Shown piece by piece: positions 15,244-23,212 of a DNA stretch of 42,781 nt; position 1 is the stretch's first letter; each line of letters opens with the position of its first letter. Source of the stretch: Acidobacteriaceae bacterium (lineage in GTDB: Bacteria > Acidobacteriota > Terriglobia > Terriglobales > Acidobacteriaceae). The stretch lies in the NCBI GenBank assembly GCA_003132325.1, contig PKXK01000184.1:1-42781 (forward strand), in the 5' to 3' direction. The notes under the pieces were generated by a model. It saw only the letters and a list, made by a program, of their open reading frames with translations, ran no database searches and was not told the origin of the DNA. The position numbers and the translations under genes were made by a program.

Positions 15244-17409
15244 ATGTCGAGAGAGGGTGCGGACAAAGTCGGATGGCTGACCTCAGCGGCTAAAGCCGCA
15301 GATGGGAAAAAGCGCCTTATCGCAGCGCTAAAGAGTGTGCGTGAGAACTCGGTCGTCCCTCCGGGACTTGAGTCAATTCTCCGATTTTACCCAGCGCTGA
15401 AGTGCTGGGCTAAGCTAGGTCGCCCCTCCGGGGCTGCATTCTCCTGTGCTTGGTTCCACCAGACTGTCCGAAAAGGAGTTCTCAGGCACACACTAAAGCG
15501 CTGCGCCACCCTGGTCGCGGTGCTGGCGTCAGCGGCGCTGGCCCAGACGCCCTCGCCGTGTGGCTGCAGAAGCAATCCTCCGGGCCGGCCCGCGCCCCGC
15601 TCCTTGAAACCCTACACCGGCGCGCCCGAGGACTTGCGGCCGTTCTCAAAATACACCACTCCTTACTTCGAGTTCTATCAGGACCTTATCGAGTACAACG
15701 GTGCGGCTCGCGACATCTCCGACCCCGACCTCAAGGACGTGAATGAGGTTCGTATCGGCGTCCTGGCGCCGCTCTACGACCACCCCGACCAAGTGCTCGG
15801 CAATCGCATGCTGAACGGCGCAAACATGGCGGTTGACGAAGCGAACGCTGCCGGGGGTTACTGCGGCAAGCCTTTCCGCCTGGTGACCCACAACGACTAT
15901 AACAACTGGCAGAACAGCAGCGCCGCGGCGGGCATTGCAAAAGATTCCGCCATTTGGGGAGCTGCCTCGAACGAAGCGGTCAGGATGATCTATGACGACA
16001 AGGTTTGGGCAATGCTCGGCTCCATTAGTTCGGAATCCACGCACATCGCCCTTCGCCTGACGCTGAAAGCCGAAACTCCGCTGGTGAACAGCGCGTCCAC
16101 CGATCCCACCATCCCCGAAACCGCCGTCCCCTGGTACTTCACCGACCTCCAGGATGACCGCGTGCAGGGCTACACGCTGACGCGCCACATTTACACTGAG
16201 CTCGGCCTGAAGCGGGTCGCGATTTTGCGGGTGAACGATCGCTACGGCCGTTTTGGAGTTATCAAGTTCCGCGACGCATCGCGCCGGCTCGGCCACCCAG
16301 TGGTGATCGAGCAGAAATTCATGCCCGGCGACACCGACTTCCGGCGCCAGCTTCAGGTGATCGAAGATTCGCGCGTGGACGCGATCGTGCTCTGGACCGA
16401 TGTTGGCCCCGCCGCAATGATCTTGCGGCAGATGCGCGAACTGGGAATGAAGCAGCGCGTTTTTGGCAGCCACCGGACAATTTCCGGAACTAGTGGCGAT
16501 GAACTGGTCAAGCTGGCCGGACCCGCCGCCGAAGGCTTCGAGGCAGTCTTTCCCTACGATCCCACCCGCACAGACCCGCGCTGGCTCGACTTCAACGCCC
16601 GCTACGAGGCGCGCTTCCACGAGAAGCCGGATCACTTCGCCGCTCTGGCTTACGATGCGATGCAGATTCTGCTGGATTCGATCTGCCGCGCGGGATTGAA
16701 CAAGGGCCGGATTCGCGACGCGCTGACCGGGATCGAGAACCATAAGGGTGTGACCGGCGACATGGTTTTCGATCCGAATTGCAAGAACATCGCTCCGCTC
16801 TTTCTTGCCCACGTGCATAACGGAAGCGTCGAGTACCGCCGCATCACCATGGAGAAGCCGTATGCGCGCGTAGGAGAGGACGGAGTTCAGTACGCGGGAC
16901 CGGCGCTGGCCGACGAAAAAACCGGCAACCTGCAGATCGGCGTCTTCGGGCCGCACGCCGATGAAATCGTCCACTCTGCCGAGATGGCCCACTTACTAAG
17001 TACGATCAACGGCAAAGGCCGGGCTATATCAGGAGCTACCATATCTCTGATTGCGATTCCCTCGCAGCTTTCCTGGGGAAAGGCTTCCGACGAACTGGTC
17101 AAGGCGGTCTATCAAGATCATGCTCTGGCCTTGATCGCGCTCGACCGCCCTTCCAGTCACTTGGCGGAACAAATCGCGGTGAAGTCGTTTATTCCCGTGG
17201 TCGCCATTTCTTCCGACCGCGCTCTGACCACGACCAATATTCCCTGGATCTTCCGCCTGCCGGAAGGTACGCCGATCGAGCAAGCGCTCGGCAGCCTGGC
17301 GGAAGCCATCCACCGCGCCGGGCCGAACCGCGAGAAGATTCGCAACCTGCTGGCGTCGGGGACGGCTGTGGGCGGAGTCAGTTTTGAATCTACCGGCGAC
17401 CCGCGCTGA
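15244..17409 (+). CDS. Periplasmic ligand-binding protein (Leu/Ile/Val-type) with repeat-derived N-terminus
   Basis: 721 aa from ATG 15244, preceded by GGGGAG and 5 nt after the RidA stop. Residues about 14-78 are encoded by a palindromic repeat element (15284-15470) read in frame. The hydrophobic secretion segment (LKRCATLVAVLASAALAQ) therefore starts only near residue 83, and no ATG, GTG or TTG lies in frame between the repeat and it. A Peripla_BP_6/LivJ-like domain follows from about 165 to 540 (EVRIGVLAPLYDHPDQVLGNRMLNGANMAVDEAN, VWAMLGSISSESTHIAL). A second partial lobe runs from about 570 to 721 (LQIGVFGPHADEIV, FIPVVAISSDRALTTTNIPWIFRL). No ABC permease or ATPase is adjacent, so it may act as a sensor or capture protein. 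The true start is uncertain. Confidence 0.8.
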   Translation: MSREGADKVGWLTSAAKAADGKKRLIAALKSVRENSVVPPGLESILRFYPALKCWAKLGRPSGAAFSCAWFHQTVRKGVLRHTLKRCATLVAVLASAALAQTPSPCGCRSNPPGRPAPRSLKPYTGAPEDLRPFSKYTTPYFEFYQDLIEYNGAARDISDPDLKDVNEVRIGVLAPLYDHPDQVLGNRMLNGANMAVDEANAAGGYCGKPFRLVTHNDYNNWQNSSAAAGIAKDSAIWGAASNEAVRMIYDDKVWAMLGSISSESTHIALRLTLKAETPLVNSASTDPTIPETAVPWYFTDLQDDRVQGYTLTRHIYTELGLKRVAILRVNDRYGRFGVIKFRDASRRLGHPVVIEQKFMPGDTDFRRQLQVIEDSRVDAIVLWTDVGPAAMILRQMRELGMKQRVFGSHRTISGTSGDELVKLAGPAAEGFEAVFPYDPTRTDPRWLDFNARYEARFHEKPDHFAALAYDAMQILLDSICRAGLNKGRIRDALTGIENHKGVTGDMVFDPNCKNIAPLFLAHVHNGSVEYRRITMEKPYARVGEDGVQYAGPALADEKTGNLQIGVFGPHADEIVHSAEMAHLLSTINGKGRAISGATISLIAIPSQLSWGKASDELVKAVYQDHALALIALDRPSSHLAEQIAVKSFIPVVAISSDRALTTTNIPWIFRLPEGTPIEQALGSLAEAIHRAGPNREKIRNLLASGTAVGGVSFESTGDPR
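15284..15470. repeat. Palindromic repeat element inside the 5' end of the binding-protein gene
   Basis: Four hairpins follow one another: GCGGCT-AA-AGCCGC (15286-15299), GTCCC-TCC-GGGAC (15355-15367; short form), CCCAGCGCT-GA-AGTGCTGGG (15390-15409) and GCCCC-TCC-GGGGC (15422-15434). Two share the same TCC loop between complementary arms, which indicates a modular repeat family. From memory, very similar GC-rich hairpin clusters are scattered in acidobacterial genomes. Exact boundaries are estimated. The element is open in the frame of the host gene. Confidence 0.65.
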
Positions 17410-17441
17410 TCTATTTCCGCTGGCAATGTAAAGTAGAAGAG

Positions 17442-18104
17442 ATGATCGCAATCCGCTGCAGTGCCCTGCTGTTTGACTTGGACGGTGTGTTGATCGACTC
17501 CACTCCCGCAGTGTCGCGGGTGTGGCATCGCTGGGCGGTTGAACGTGACCTCGATCCAGAGGCCGTGGTTCGCATGGCGCACGGGCGGCCGAGTCGAACC
17601 ACCATCCGCGAGCTTTTGCCCGGCGTCGATATTGATATTGACCACGAAGATCGCGAAGTCGAACGCCGGGAAATCGCGGACCTCGATGGTGTAATCCTGC
17701 TGCCGGGAGCGCGGGAACTGCTGAACATTCTGCCTCCGGAACGCTGGACCATTGCGACCTCATGCACGCGCCCGTTGGCTGAAGTGCGTTTGCGAGCCGC
17801 GGGCCTGCCCATTCCAAAGAACATGATTACGTCGAGCGACGTGAAGATCGGCAAGCCCGATCCCGAGCCTTACGTGAAGGCCGCGGCGAAACTTGGGTTT
17901 GCGGCCTCCGATTGCGTCGTGGTGGAAGATGTGCCGGCCGGAATTCGCGCCGGAAAGGCTGCGGGCGCGAGAGTGATTGCATTTTTGACGACGATGGCCC
18001 GCCGCGACCTCGAAGACGCCGGCGCCAATTGGATCGTGCAGAACTGCGCTGACATCGCCGCTTCCATTGATGGCGACGAACTGAAGCTAGGTCTCAGATG
18101 TTAG
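17442..18104 (+). CDS. HAD-superfamily phosphatase (beta-phosphoglucomutase-like)
   Basis: 220 aa from ATG 17442 (AAGTAGAAGAG upstream). HAD motif I is LLFDLDGVLIDS (nucleophile Asp12, acid/base Asp14), motif II Thr/Ser in WTIATSCTRP, motif III Lys in DVKIGKPDPEPY, and motif IV VVEDVPAGIRAGKAAGARV. The helical cap between motifs I and II places it in the subclass IA (GPP/beta-PGM) group, which dephosphorylates small sugar or polyol phosphates in the cytosol; the exact substrate is not predictable. The last residues (about KLGLRC) and the stop codon are supplied by the repeat region that follows, so the C-terminus may have been rewritten by repeat insertion. Confidence 0.87.
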   Translation: MIAIRCSALLFDLDGVLIDSTPAVSRVWHRWAVERDLDPEAVVRMAHGRPSRTTIRELLPGVDIDIDHEDREVERREIADLDGVILLPGARELLNILPPERWTIATSCTRPLAEVRLRAAGLPIPKNMITSSDVKIGKPDPEPYVKAAAKLGFAASDCVVVEDVPAGIRAGKAAGARVIAFLTTMARRDLEDAGANWIVQNCADIAASIDGDELKLGLRC

Positions 18105-18260
18105 GTCTCAGGTCTCAGGAAAACAAAGTCCTGACACCTAAGGAAAGTCTGATTAAGTACCCCGGGTTCCTCCGTGCACCCCTGTGTACCCTGTGGTTCA
18201 AGGTTTTCGATGGTAGTTAATCAGAGTTTCCCTAACACCTAAGACTGACACCCGACCCCT
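18089..18260. repeat. Intergenic repeat with long imperfect inverted repeat (18105-18391 spacer)
   Basis: GGAAAGTCTGATTAAGTAC (18142-18160) matches the complement of 18213-18231 at 17 of 19 positions, around a loop containing a CTCCGTGCACCCCTGTGTACC-like T/G/C-rich segment. Outside are short direct repeats: AGGTCTCAG at 18090-18098 and 18104-18112, GGTCTCAG at 18111-18118, and CACCTAAG near 18136 and 18236. The rest of the 287-nt spacer before pntAA contains nothing else I can identify. The structure looks like a non-autonomous palindromic repeat or a transcript-end hairpin. Confidence 0.55.
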
Positions 18261-18391
18261 TGTTGCGCGCGCCCACCCACTCAACTAGAATCCTCAGTTC
18301 GTGGGATGTTGCCCGCGAGAGCGTGTGATGCGAGCCGGGCGGTCCGAATCTTAGGAATCGCGATACGGAATCGCCAGACAGGCAGGGCCTT

Positions 18392-19564
18392 GTGATCATC
18401 GGTGTGCCGAAAGAAATTTATCCGGGGGAGCGGCGGGTCGCGCTTGTACCGGCCGTCCTCCCGACGCTGACCAAAGCGGGATTTGAAGTCCAAGTACAAT
18501 CCGGCGCTGGCATCGACGCCGGCTATCCCGATTCCCAATATGCCGACAAAGGGGCGAAGATCGTCGCCGACCGCGCCTCCGTGTTTGCCGCCGCGGACAT
18601 TGTCGTGCAGATTCTTTGCTACGGATCCAACGACATTACCGGCAAACAGGATGTGCCGCTCTATCGCCGCGATCAGATACTGGTCGGATTTCTGCGTCCG
18701 TTCGGTTCGGCGGACGTGGTCGAGGAGATCGCCCACGCCGGCGTCACCGCGTTCTCGGTGGAGTTGATGCCCCGGACAACCCGCGCCCAAAGCATGGACG
18801 CGCTGTCCTCGATGGGAACCGTTTGCGGATACAAGGCGGTTCTGATGGCCGCCGACCACCACCCGCGCTTCTTTCCTATGCTTACAACCGCGGCGGGAAC
18901 GATCACGCCCGCCCGCGTGTTCGTGATTGGCTGCGGCGTTGCCGGACTGCAAGCGATCGCGACCTCGCGCCGCTTGGGAGCGGTGACTTCCGCGTACGAT
19001 TTAAGGCCGGCGGCGAAGGAGCAGGTGCAGAGTCTGGGCGGCCGTTTCGTCGAGCTTCCCATCGAGGCCAAAGACGCGCAGGACGCGCGCGGATATGCTC
19101 GGGCGCAGGATGAAGACTTCTACCGCCGTCAGCGTGAGTTGCTCGGAAAAGCGGTGCAGGAAAGCGATGTGGTGATCACCGCGGCAGTGATTCCGGGGAA
19201 AAAATCGCCGGTGCTGGTGACCGAAGACATGGTGAAGGGAATGGCGCCGGGTTCGGTGATCCTCGATCTCGCCTCCGAACGTGGCGGCAACTGCGAGATC
19301 ACCGAGACCGGCAAGAGCGTCGTCAAGCACGGCGTGACCATCATCGGAGCGATCAACGTGGCTACCGGCGTGCCTTATCACGCCAGCATGATGTACGCCC
19401 GCAATGTCACTGCGTTCATCACTCACCTGATCAAAGATCAAAAGTTGAATCTGAACCTCGAAGATGAAATTGTTCGCGAGACTCTGCTTACCCGCGGCGG
19501 TGAGATTGTGCAAGCTCGGGTGCGCGAGTTCTTTGCTTTGCCCGCGCTGGTCAAGCAAGGATGA
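18392..19564 (+). CDS. pntA: NAD(P) transhydrogenase subunit alpha, soluble NAD-binding part
   Basis: 390 aa, GTG 18392. It is the dI domain of the proton-translocating transhydrogenase, which exchanges hydride between NADH and NADP+ using the proton gradient. MIIGVPKEIYPGERRVALVPA is the alanine-dehydrogenase/PNT N-terminal signature. RVFVIGCGVAGLQAIATSRRLGAVTSAYDLR is the Rossmann NAD-binding loop (GCGVAG), and EDEDFYRRQRELL-like and SVILDLASERGGN segments are typical. It ends after the dI domain, so the membrane part is encoded separately (the three-gene arrangement seen in Rhodospirillum and many acidobacteria). The pntAB gene is 740 nt downstream because a GyrI-like gene intervenes. Confidence 0.93.
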   Translation: MIIGVPKEIYPGERRVALVPAVLPTLTKAGFEVQVQSGAGIDAGYPDSQYADKGAKIVADRASVFAAADIVVQILCYGSNDITGKQDVPLYRRDQILVGFLRPFGSADVVEEIAHAGVTAFSVELMPRTTRAQSMDALSSMGTVCGYKAVLMAADHHPRFFPMLTTAAGTITPARVFVIGCGVAGLQAIATSRRLGAVTSAYDLRPAAKEQVQSLGGRFVELPIEAKDAQDARGYARAQDEDFYRRQRELLGKAVQESDVVITAAVIPGKKSPVLVTEDMVKGMAPGSVILDLASERGGNCEITETGKSVVKHGVTIIGAINVATGVPYHASMMYARNVTAFITHLIKDQKLNLNLEDEIVRETLLTRGGEIVQARVREFFALPALVKQG

Positions 19565-19638
19565 CCCAGCGAGACTGACGTGCGTTTCGGCGAGTAAAGT
19601 TTGGCTAGAATGAAACTATCAAACCAATAGAGAAAGAG

Positions 19639-20265
19639 ATGAAAAAAAGGGATTTTCGAAAAGAACTCAAACATCTCTATGCGCCTTCAGCAAGAGATTT
19701 TTCCATTGTCGATGTGCCGCCAATGCGCTATTTGGCGATTGATGGCTGTGGCGACCCGAACGTGTCAAGAGAGTATAAGGAAGCAATAGAAGCGCTATAT
19801 GCGGTTTCGTACACGCTCAAATTCATTAGCAAGAAAGAACTGGACAAGGACTATGTGGTTCCCCCTCTCGAAGGGCTTTGGTGGGCAGATGACATGTCCG
19901 TTTTTGCAAGTGGAACCAAGGATGAGTGGCGTTGGACGATGATGATTATGCAGCCGGGATGGATTACACCAGCGCTGATAGCCAAGGCCATGGAGACGGT
20001 GCGCGTCAAGAAGCCCATTCCCGGGCTTTCGCTTCTTAGGGAAGAGGTCCTAAAAGAGGGGCGATCGGCACAGATCATGCACATTGGCTCCTATGCTGAC
20101 GAAGCCCCGGTGCTCGCAAGACTCCACAACGCATATCTCCCGTAGAATGGACTCGTCTCCAATGGCAAGCACCATGAGATCTATCTTGGCGACCCGCGAA
20201 AGACAGCGCCAAGCAAGTTGAAGACAGTGCTGCGTCAACCCGTGAAAGGACGACCGTCTCGCTAA
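19639..20265 (+). pseudogene. GyrI-like small-molecule-binding protein with in-frame amber codon
   Basis: ATG 19639 with AGAAAGAG upstream. The frame reads 168 aa to TAG at 20143-20145. Beyond that codon the same frame continues without a break for 39 codons (NGLVSNGKHHEIYLGDP onward) to TAA 20263-20265, with the family-like C-terminus expected for GyrI-like/AraC-effector-domain proteins of about 205 aa (COG4832 type). One base change (GAG to TAG, Glu after LP) explains the truncation. The first part has VPPMRYLAIDGCGDPN, the LEGLWW core and WTMMIMQPGWI. Such domains bind amphipathic small molecules. The gene is less GC-rich than its neighbours and sits between pntAA and pntAB, suggesting a later insertion. 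It is either a nonsense pseudogene, a shortened active protein, or a sequence error. Confidence 0.75.
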
Positions 20266-20307
20266 GGCAGATGCAGATCGGACGCAGGAGACCCAAACGG
20301 AGAAAAG

Positions 20308-20622
20308 ATGAACAGTAGTTCGAACCTGATCAATGCACTTTTTATTTTTGTGCTCGCTGGATTCATCGGATTTGAAGTCATCCGGCGGGTCTCGCCCCTG
20401 CTGCACACTCCGTTGATGTCGCTCACCAATGCCTTGGATGCGATCGCGGTGGTGGGCGCGATCGTGCTGGTGGGCGAGCACAAGAGCACGCTCTCCGCCG
20501 TCTTCGGATTCATCGCCGTGATCGCCGCCACCAGCAATATCGTCGGCGGCTTCTTCATCACCGACCGCATGTTGAAGATGTTCAAAACCAGCCGTCCCGC
20601 GGCCAAACCGGTGGCCAAATAA
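20308..20622 (+). CDS. pntAB: NAD(P) transhydrogenase subunit alpha, membrane part
   Basis: 104 aa, ATG 20308 after GGAGAAAAG. Three transmembrane helices (NALFIFVLAGFIGFEVI; ALDAIAVVGAIVLVG; LSAVFGFIAVIAATSNIVGGFFITDRML) form the small membrane subunit of the dII domain. The sequence TSNIVGGFFITDRML is characteristic of PntAB. The stop TAA overlaps the pntB start by 1 nt, ensuring coupled synthesis. The C-terminal tail is Lys/Pro-rich. Confidence 0.92.
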   Translation: MNSSSNLINALFIFVLAGFIGFEVIRRVSPLLHTPLMSLTNALDAIAVVGAIVLVGEHKSTLSAVFGFIAVIAATSNIVGGFFITDRMLKMFKTSRPAAKPVAK

Positions 20623-22019
20623 TGGCGCCCGAACTGGCAGGGTCCCAAATCGTCATCGAACTCGTCTATCTCATCGCGAGCGTGCTGTTTATTTTCTCGC
20701 TGAAGTGGATGAGTTCTCCGACCACGGCCCGCCACGGCATCTGGGCGGGCGAAATTGGCATGCTGCTGGCGATCTGCGGCACGCTGCTGCACCACGGCAT
20801 TGTGGACTACCGGTTGATCGCCATTGGGCTGGTGCTTGGCACCATCATCGGCATACCGCTCGGGCGAGTGGCGATGACGGCAGTTCCGCAGCGAACCGCG
20901 CTCAGTCACGCGTTTGGCGCGCTCTGCGTAACCCTGGTCGGTTCGGCGGAGTTTTACCTGCGCTCGCCCGATATCTCGCCATTCATGATGGCGGTGTTGT
21001 CGCTGGAAGTCATTCTTGGCGGCTTGACCGTAACTGGCAGCTTGATGGCTGCCGGCAAGCTGCAGGAAATTCTGCCGCAACGGCCGCTCACTTACAAAGG
21101 CCAGAACCTGGTCAACTTTGCGCTGCTCGCCTGCGCGCTGGCGATCGCCGTATCTCTGGTGCGGAATCCGGGAGCGCATTCTCTGTTCCCATTCATGATC
21201 CTGATCGCGCTGGCGTTCGGCGTGCTGCTGATCATTCCCATCGGCGGCGCGGACATGCCGACCGTCATTTCGTTATTGAACGGTTATGCCGGACTGTCGG
21301 CGGCGGCCATGGGCTTCGTGCTCAACAGCAAGCTGCTCATCATCGCGGGCGCGCTCGACGGATCGTCGGGCCTCATCCTCTCCATCATCATGTCGAAGGC
21401 TATGAACCGCTCCTTCACCAACGTATTGTTCGGAGCCTTTGGCCAGGTGCAAACTTCGCACGCTGCGGGAGAAGAAGCGAAACCCGTTCGCAGCGCGACC
21501 CCGGAAGAAGCCGCAGCCATCCTTTCCGCCGCGAACCGTGTCATCGTAGTTCCCGGATACGGCATGGCCGTGGCCCAGGCGCAACACAAAGTGCGCGAAC
21601 TTTACGATGGCCTGAGCAAGCGCGGCGTGGACGTGCGCTTCGCCATTCACCCCGTCGCCGGACGCATGCCGGGCCACATGAATGTGCTGCTGGCCGAAGC
21701 CGATATTCCCTATGACCGTCTGATTGAGATGGACGAAATCAATGGCGACTTTCCGCAGACCGATGTCGCCCTGGTCATTGGCGCCAACGATGTTACCAAC
21801 CCTGCCGCCCGCTCCGACGCTACGAGCCCTATCTACGGAATGCCGATCCTCGACGTGGACAAGGCTCACACCGTGATGGTCATCAAGCGCAGCATGAATC
21901 CGGGCTTCGCGGGCATTGATAACCCGCTCTACTATCTCGATAACACCCTGATGCTGTTTGGCGACGCCAAAGCATTTGTCGGCAGCATCGTGCGCGAACT
22001 CGGCGGAGGACACGGGTAA
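20622..22019 (+). CDS. pntB: NAD(P) transhydrogenase subunit beta
   Basis: 465 aa, ATG 20622. About nine transmembrane helices (residues 10-270) complete the proton channel, with GGADMPTVISLLNGYAGLSAAAMGFVL as the signature membrane segment. A cytosolic NADP-binding dIII domain (about 295-465) follows: VIVVPGYGMAVAQAQHKVREL is the NADP loop, FAIHPVAGRMPGHMNVLLAEA and GANDVTNPAAR follow, and RSMNPGFAGIDNPLYYLDNTLMLFGDAK closes the domain. All diagnostic motifs are intact. With pntAA and pntAB it forms the membrane complex that supplies NADPH. Confidence 0.95.
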   Translation: MAPELAGSQIVIELVYLIASVLFIFSLKWMSSPTTARHGIWAGEIGMLLAICGTLLHHGIVDYRLIAIGLVLGTIIGIPLGRVAMTAVPQRTALSHAFGALCVTLVGSAEFYLRSPDISPFMMAVLSLEVILGGLTVTGSLMAAGKLQEILPQRPLTYKGQNLVNFALLACALAIAVSLVRNPGAHSLFPFMILIALAFGVLLIIPIGGADMPTVISLLNGYAGLSAAAMGFVLNSKLLIIAGALDGSSGLILSIIMSKAMNRSFTNVLFGAFGQVQTSHAAGEEAKPVRSATPEEAAAILSAANRVIVVPGYGMAVAQAQHKVRELYDGLSKRGVDVRFAIHPVAGRMPGHMNVLLAEADIPYDRLIEMDEINGDFPQTDVALVIGANDVTNPAARSDATSPIYGMPILDVDKAHTVMVIKRSMNPGFAGIDNPLYYLDNTLMLFGDAKAFVGSIVRELGGGHG

Positions 22020-22452
22020 CTGTTTCCAAGTTTCGGAGTGCCTCGCCAGTCGCGGGCCCGAACACTATGGCCAGGGGGCCAGCCTGCGTGACCAGCATCC
22101 AGACTTCCTTGATTTCGGTGGCGCTCGCGAAAATGATGAACATGGCGTAGCAACATTGTTCCTTGCGTAGGTTTCTGTCACAAGCGTCCGCGGCATTCGG
22201 AAGGAGAACGCGAGAACGCAAAATGCGAAGACTGCTTCGGCCGAAACGTCGCGAACGCCCTTCCGGCGGGTCGGGACCTCGCAACAGTTTCTTGCGGCTA
22301 AGCTACTATTTTCCCATTCTCCGGGATGACACTTTCGGGGACTGCGCTCGCCGTTGCTGCGTCCTTGTCGTGATCGCCAGTCTCGGGTCTATGGTTCTCG
22401 TTTTCGGGCCATTCCTGTGAGGCAAAAGCTGCCGGTGGCCCTTGCGGCGGAC
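22020..22452. other. Gene-poor spacer after pntB
   Basis: 433 nt between pntB and the leftward 234-aa gene. No convincing gene, RNA or terminator was found. A - strand stretch around 22020-22150 translates to a plausible short segment (MFIIFASATEIKEVWMLVTQ), but it lacks a clear start site and continues into the pntB antisense, so it may be a gene relic. Confidence 0.4.
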
Positions 22453-23157
22453 TTACGCCCGCGGCGTTGGAGTTCCACCCAGCTGTGGTTCGGCAGGGTC
22501 GGCCCCAGACACACGTGTGTCGACTTGTTCCCTCCTTGGGGCAAAGTGTTCCGCTCCATCTACCAGAACGGACTTGTTTCCGGCGCGAGTTCCGAACAGT
22601 CCACTTCGGATTGGTCGCCGAATATTGGAGCACAGATTTTCATCCACCTGCACGAGCAATTGGGCGGTGTGCGGGTTGTCAAATCCATCCAGAATCGAAA
22701 ACTCCAACGACAATTTGAAACCGTGAGAGTACATGGAAGGGATACGGGTTACTGAGCGTCCCAAGAGAAAGCCCACCAATGGCTGCCCAGGCTTCACTTT
22801 CAAACCTATACGGTGATTGAGAACGACGTCACGAGGGAACTCTGGGCCCTGATAGAATTTGTAGACTTCTGATTTCTCACCTGTCCACCAGTCCACGTTG
22901 CACGGTTGCCCCAGAAGTTCGAGGTCCCCGAAATCCTGAATTTGTACAGCCCGATCTGAGGTTATCCGCAGTTCGAGGATGACTCCCATCCCACCACAGA
23001 AATCGAAGGCGAAGCTGTGGAAGGGATTATTCTCAATCTTCAGCTTTGGAAGATTGAGGTTGGAAGTTTTATCGATCTCGCAAAGATACCCAGCGGTTTG
23101 GATCCGGCGAATGATCTCGATCTTTTTCCCGTTTGGCATCAGCAGGCCGCTTTCCAA
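22453..23157 (-). CDS. Hypothetical protein, 234 aa
   Basis: The frame starts at TTG 23157 (ATG 23139 is an alternative; neither has a strong ribosome site). The N-terminal 60 residues include a KKIEIIRRIQTAGYLCEID segment; then come strand-rich stretches (FDFCGGMGVILELRI, VVLNHRIGLKVKPGQPLVGFLLG, LSLEFSILDGF), suggesting a beta-sandwich. The last 55 residues are Arg/Pro-rich and may be read beyond the original end after a frameshift. No family recognised. It lies beside another unknown - strand gene, separated by 55 nt, at the left edge of an accessory region. Confidence 0.45.
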   Translation of the reverse strand: MESGLLMPNGKKIEIIRRIQTAGYLCEIDKTSNLNLPKLKIENNPFHSFAFDFCGGMGVILELRITSDRAVQIQDFGDLELLGQPCNVDWWTGEKSEVYKFYQGPEFPRDVVLNHRIGLKVKPGQPLVGFLLGRSVTRIPSMYSHGFKLSLEFSILDGFDNPHTAQLLVQVDENLCSNIRRPIRSGLFGTRAGNKSVLVDGAEHFAPRREQVDTRVSGADPAEPQLGGTPTPRA

Positions 23158-23212
23158 CGCTTAATTTATGCAGCAAAACATGCACTACGTACACAACATT
23201 CATGACGCCCGC

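Noticed and set aside
15646-16992. 448-aa antisense ORF opposite the periplasmic binding protein
   Set aside because: Shadow frame of a GC-rich gene. The Peripla_BP signature is on the + strand and no ribosome site or neighbours support the antisense gene.
20262-21179. 305-aa antisense ORF opposite pntAB/pntB
   Set aside because: Transhydrogenase motifs are on the + strand. The antisense product is low-complexity.
22020-22284. Leftward 133-aa ORF (21883-22284) after pntB
   Set aside because: Its C-terminal part is antisense to pntB and there is no ribosome site. Only a central segment looks protein-like, so I do not call a gene.
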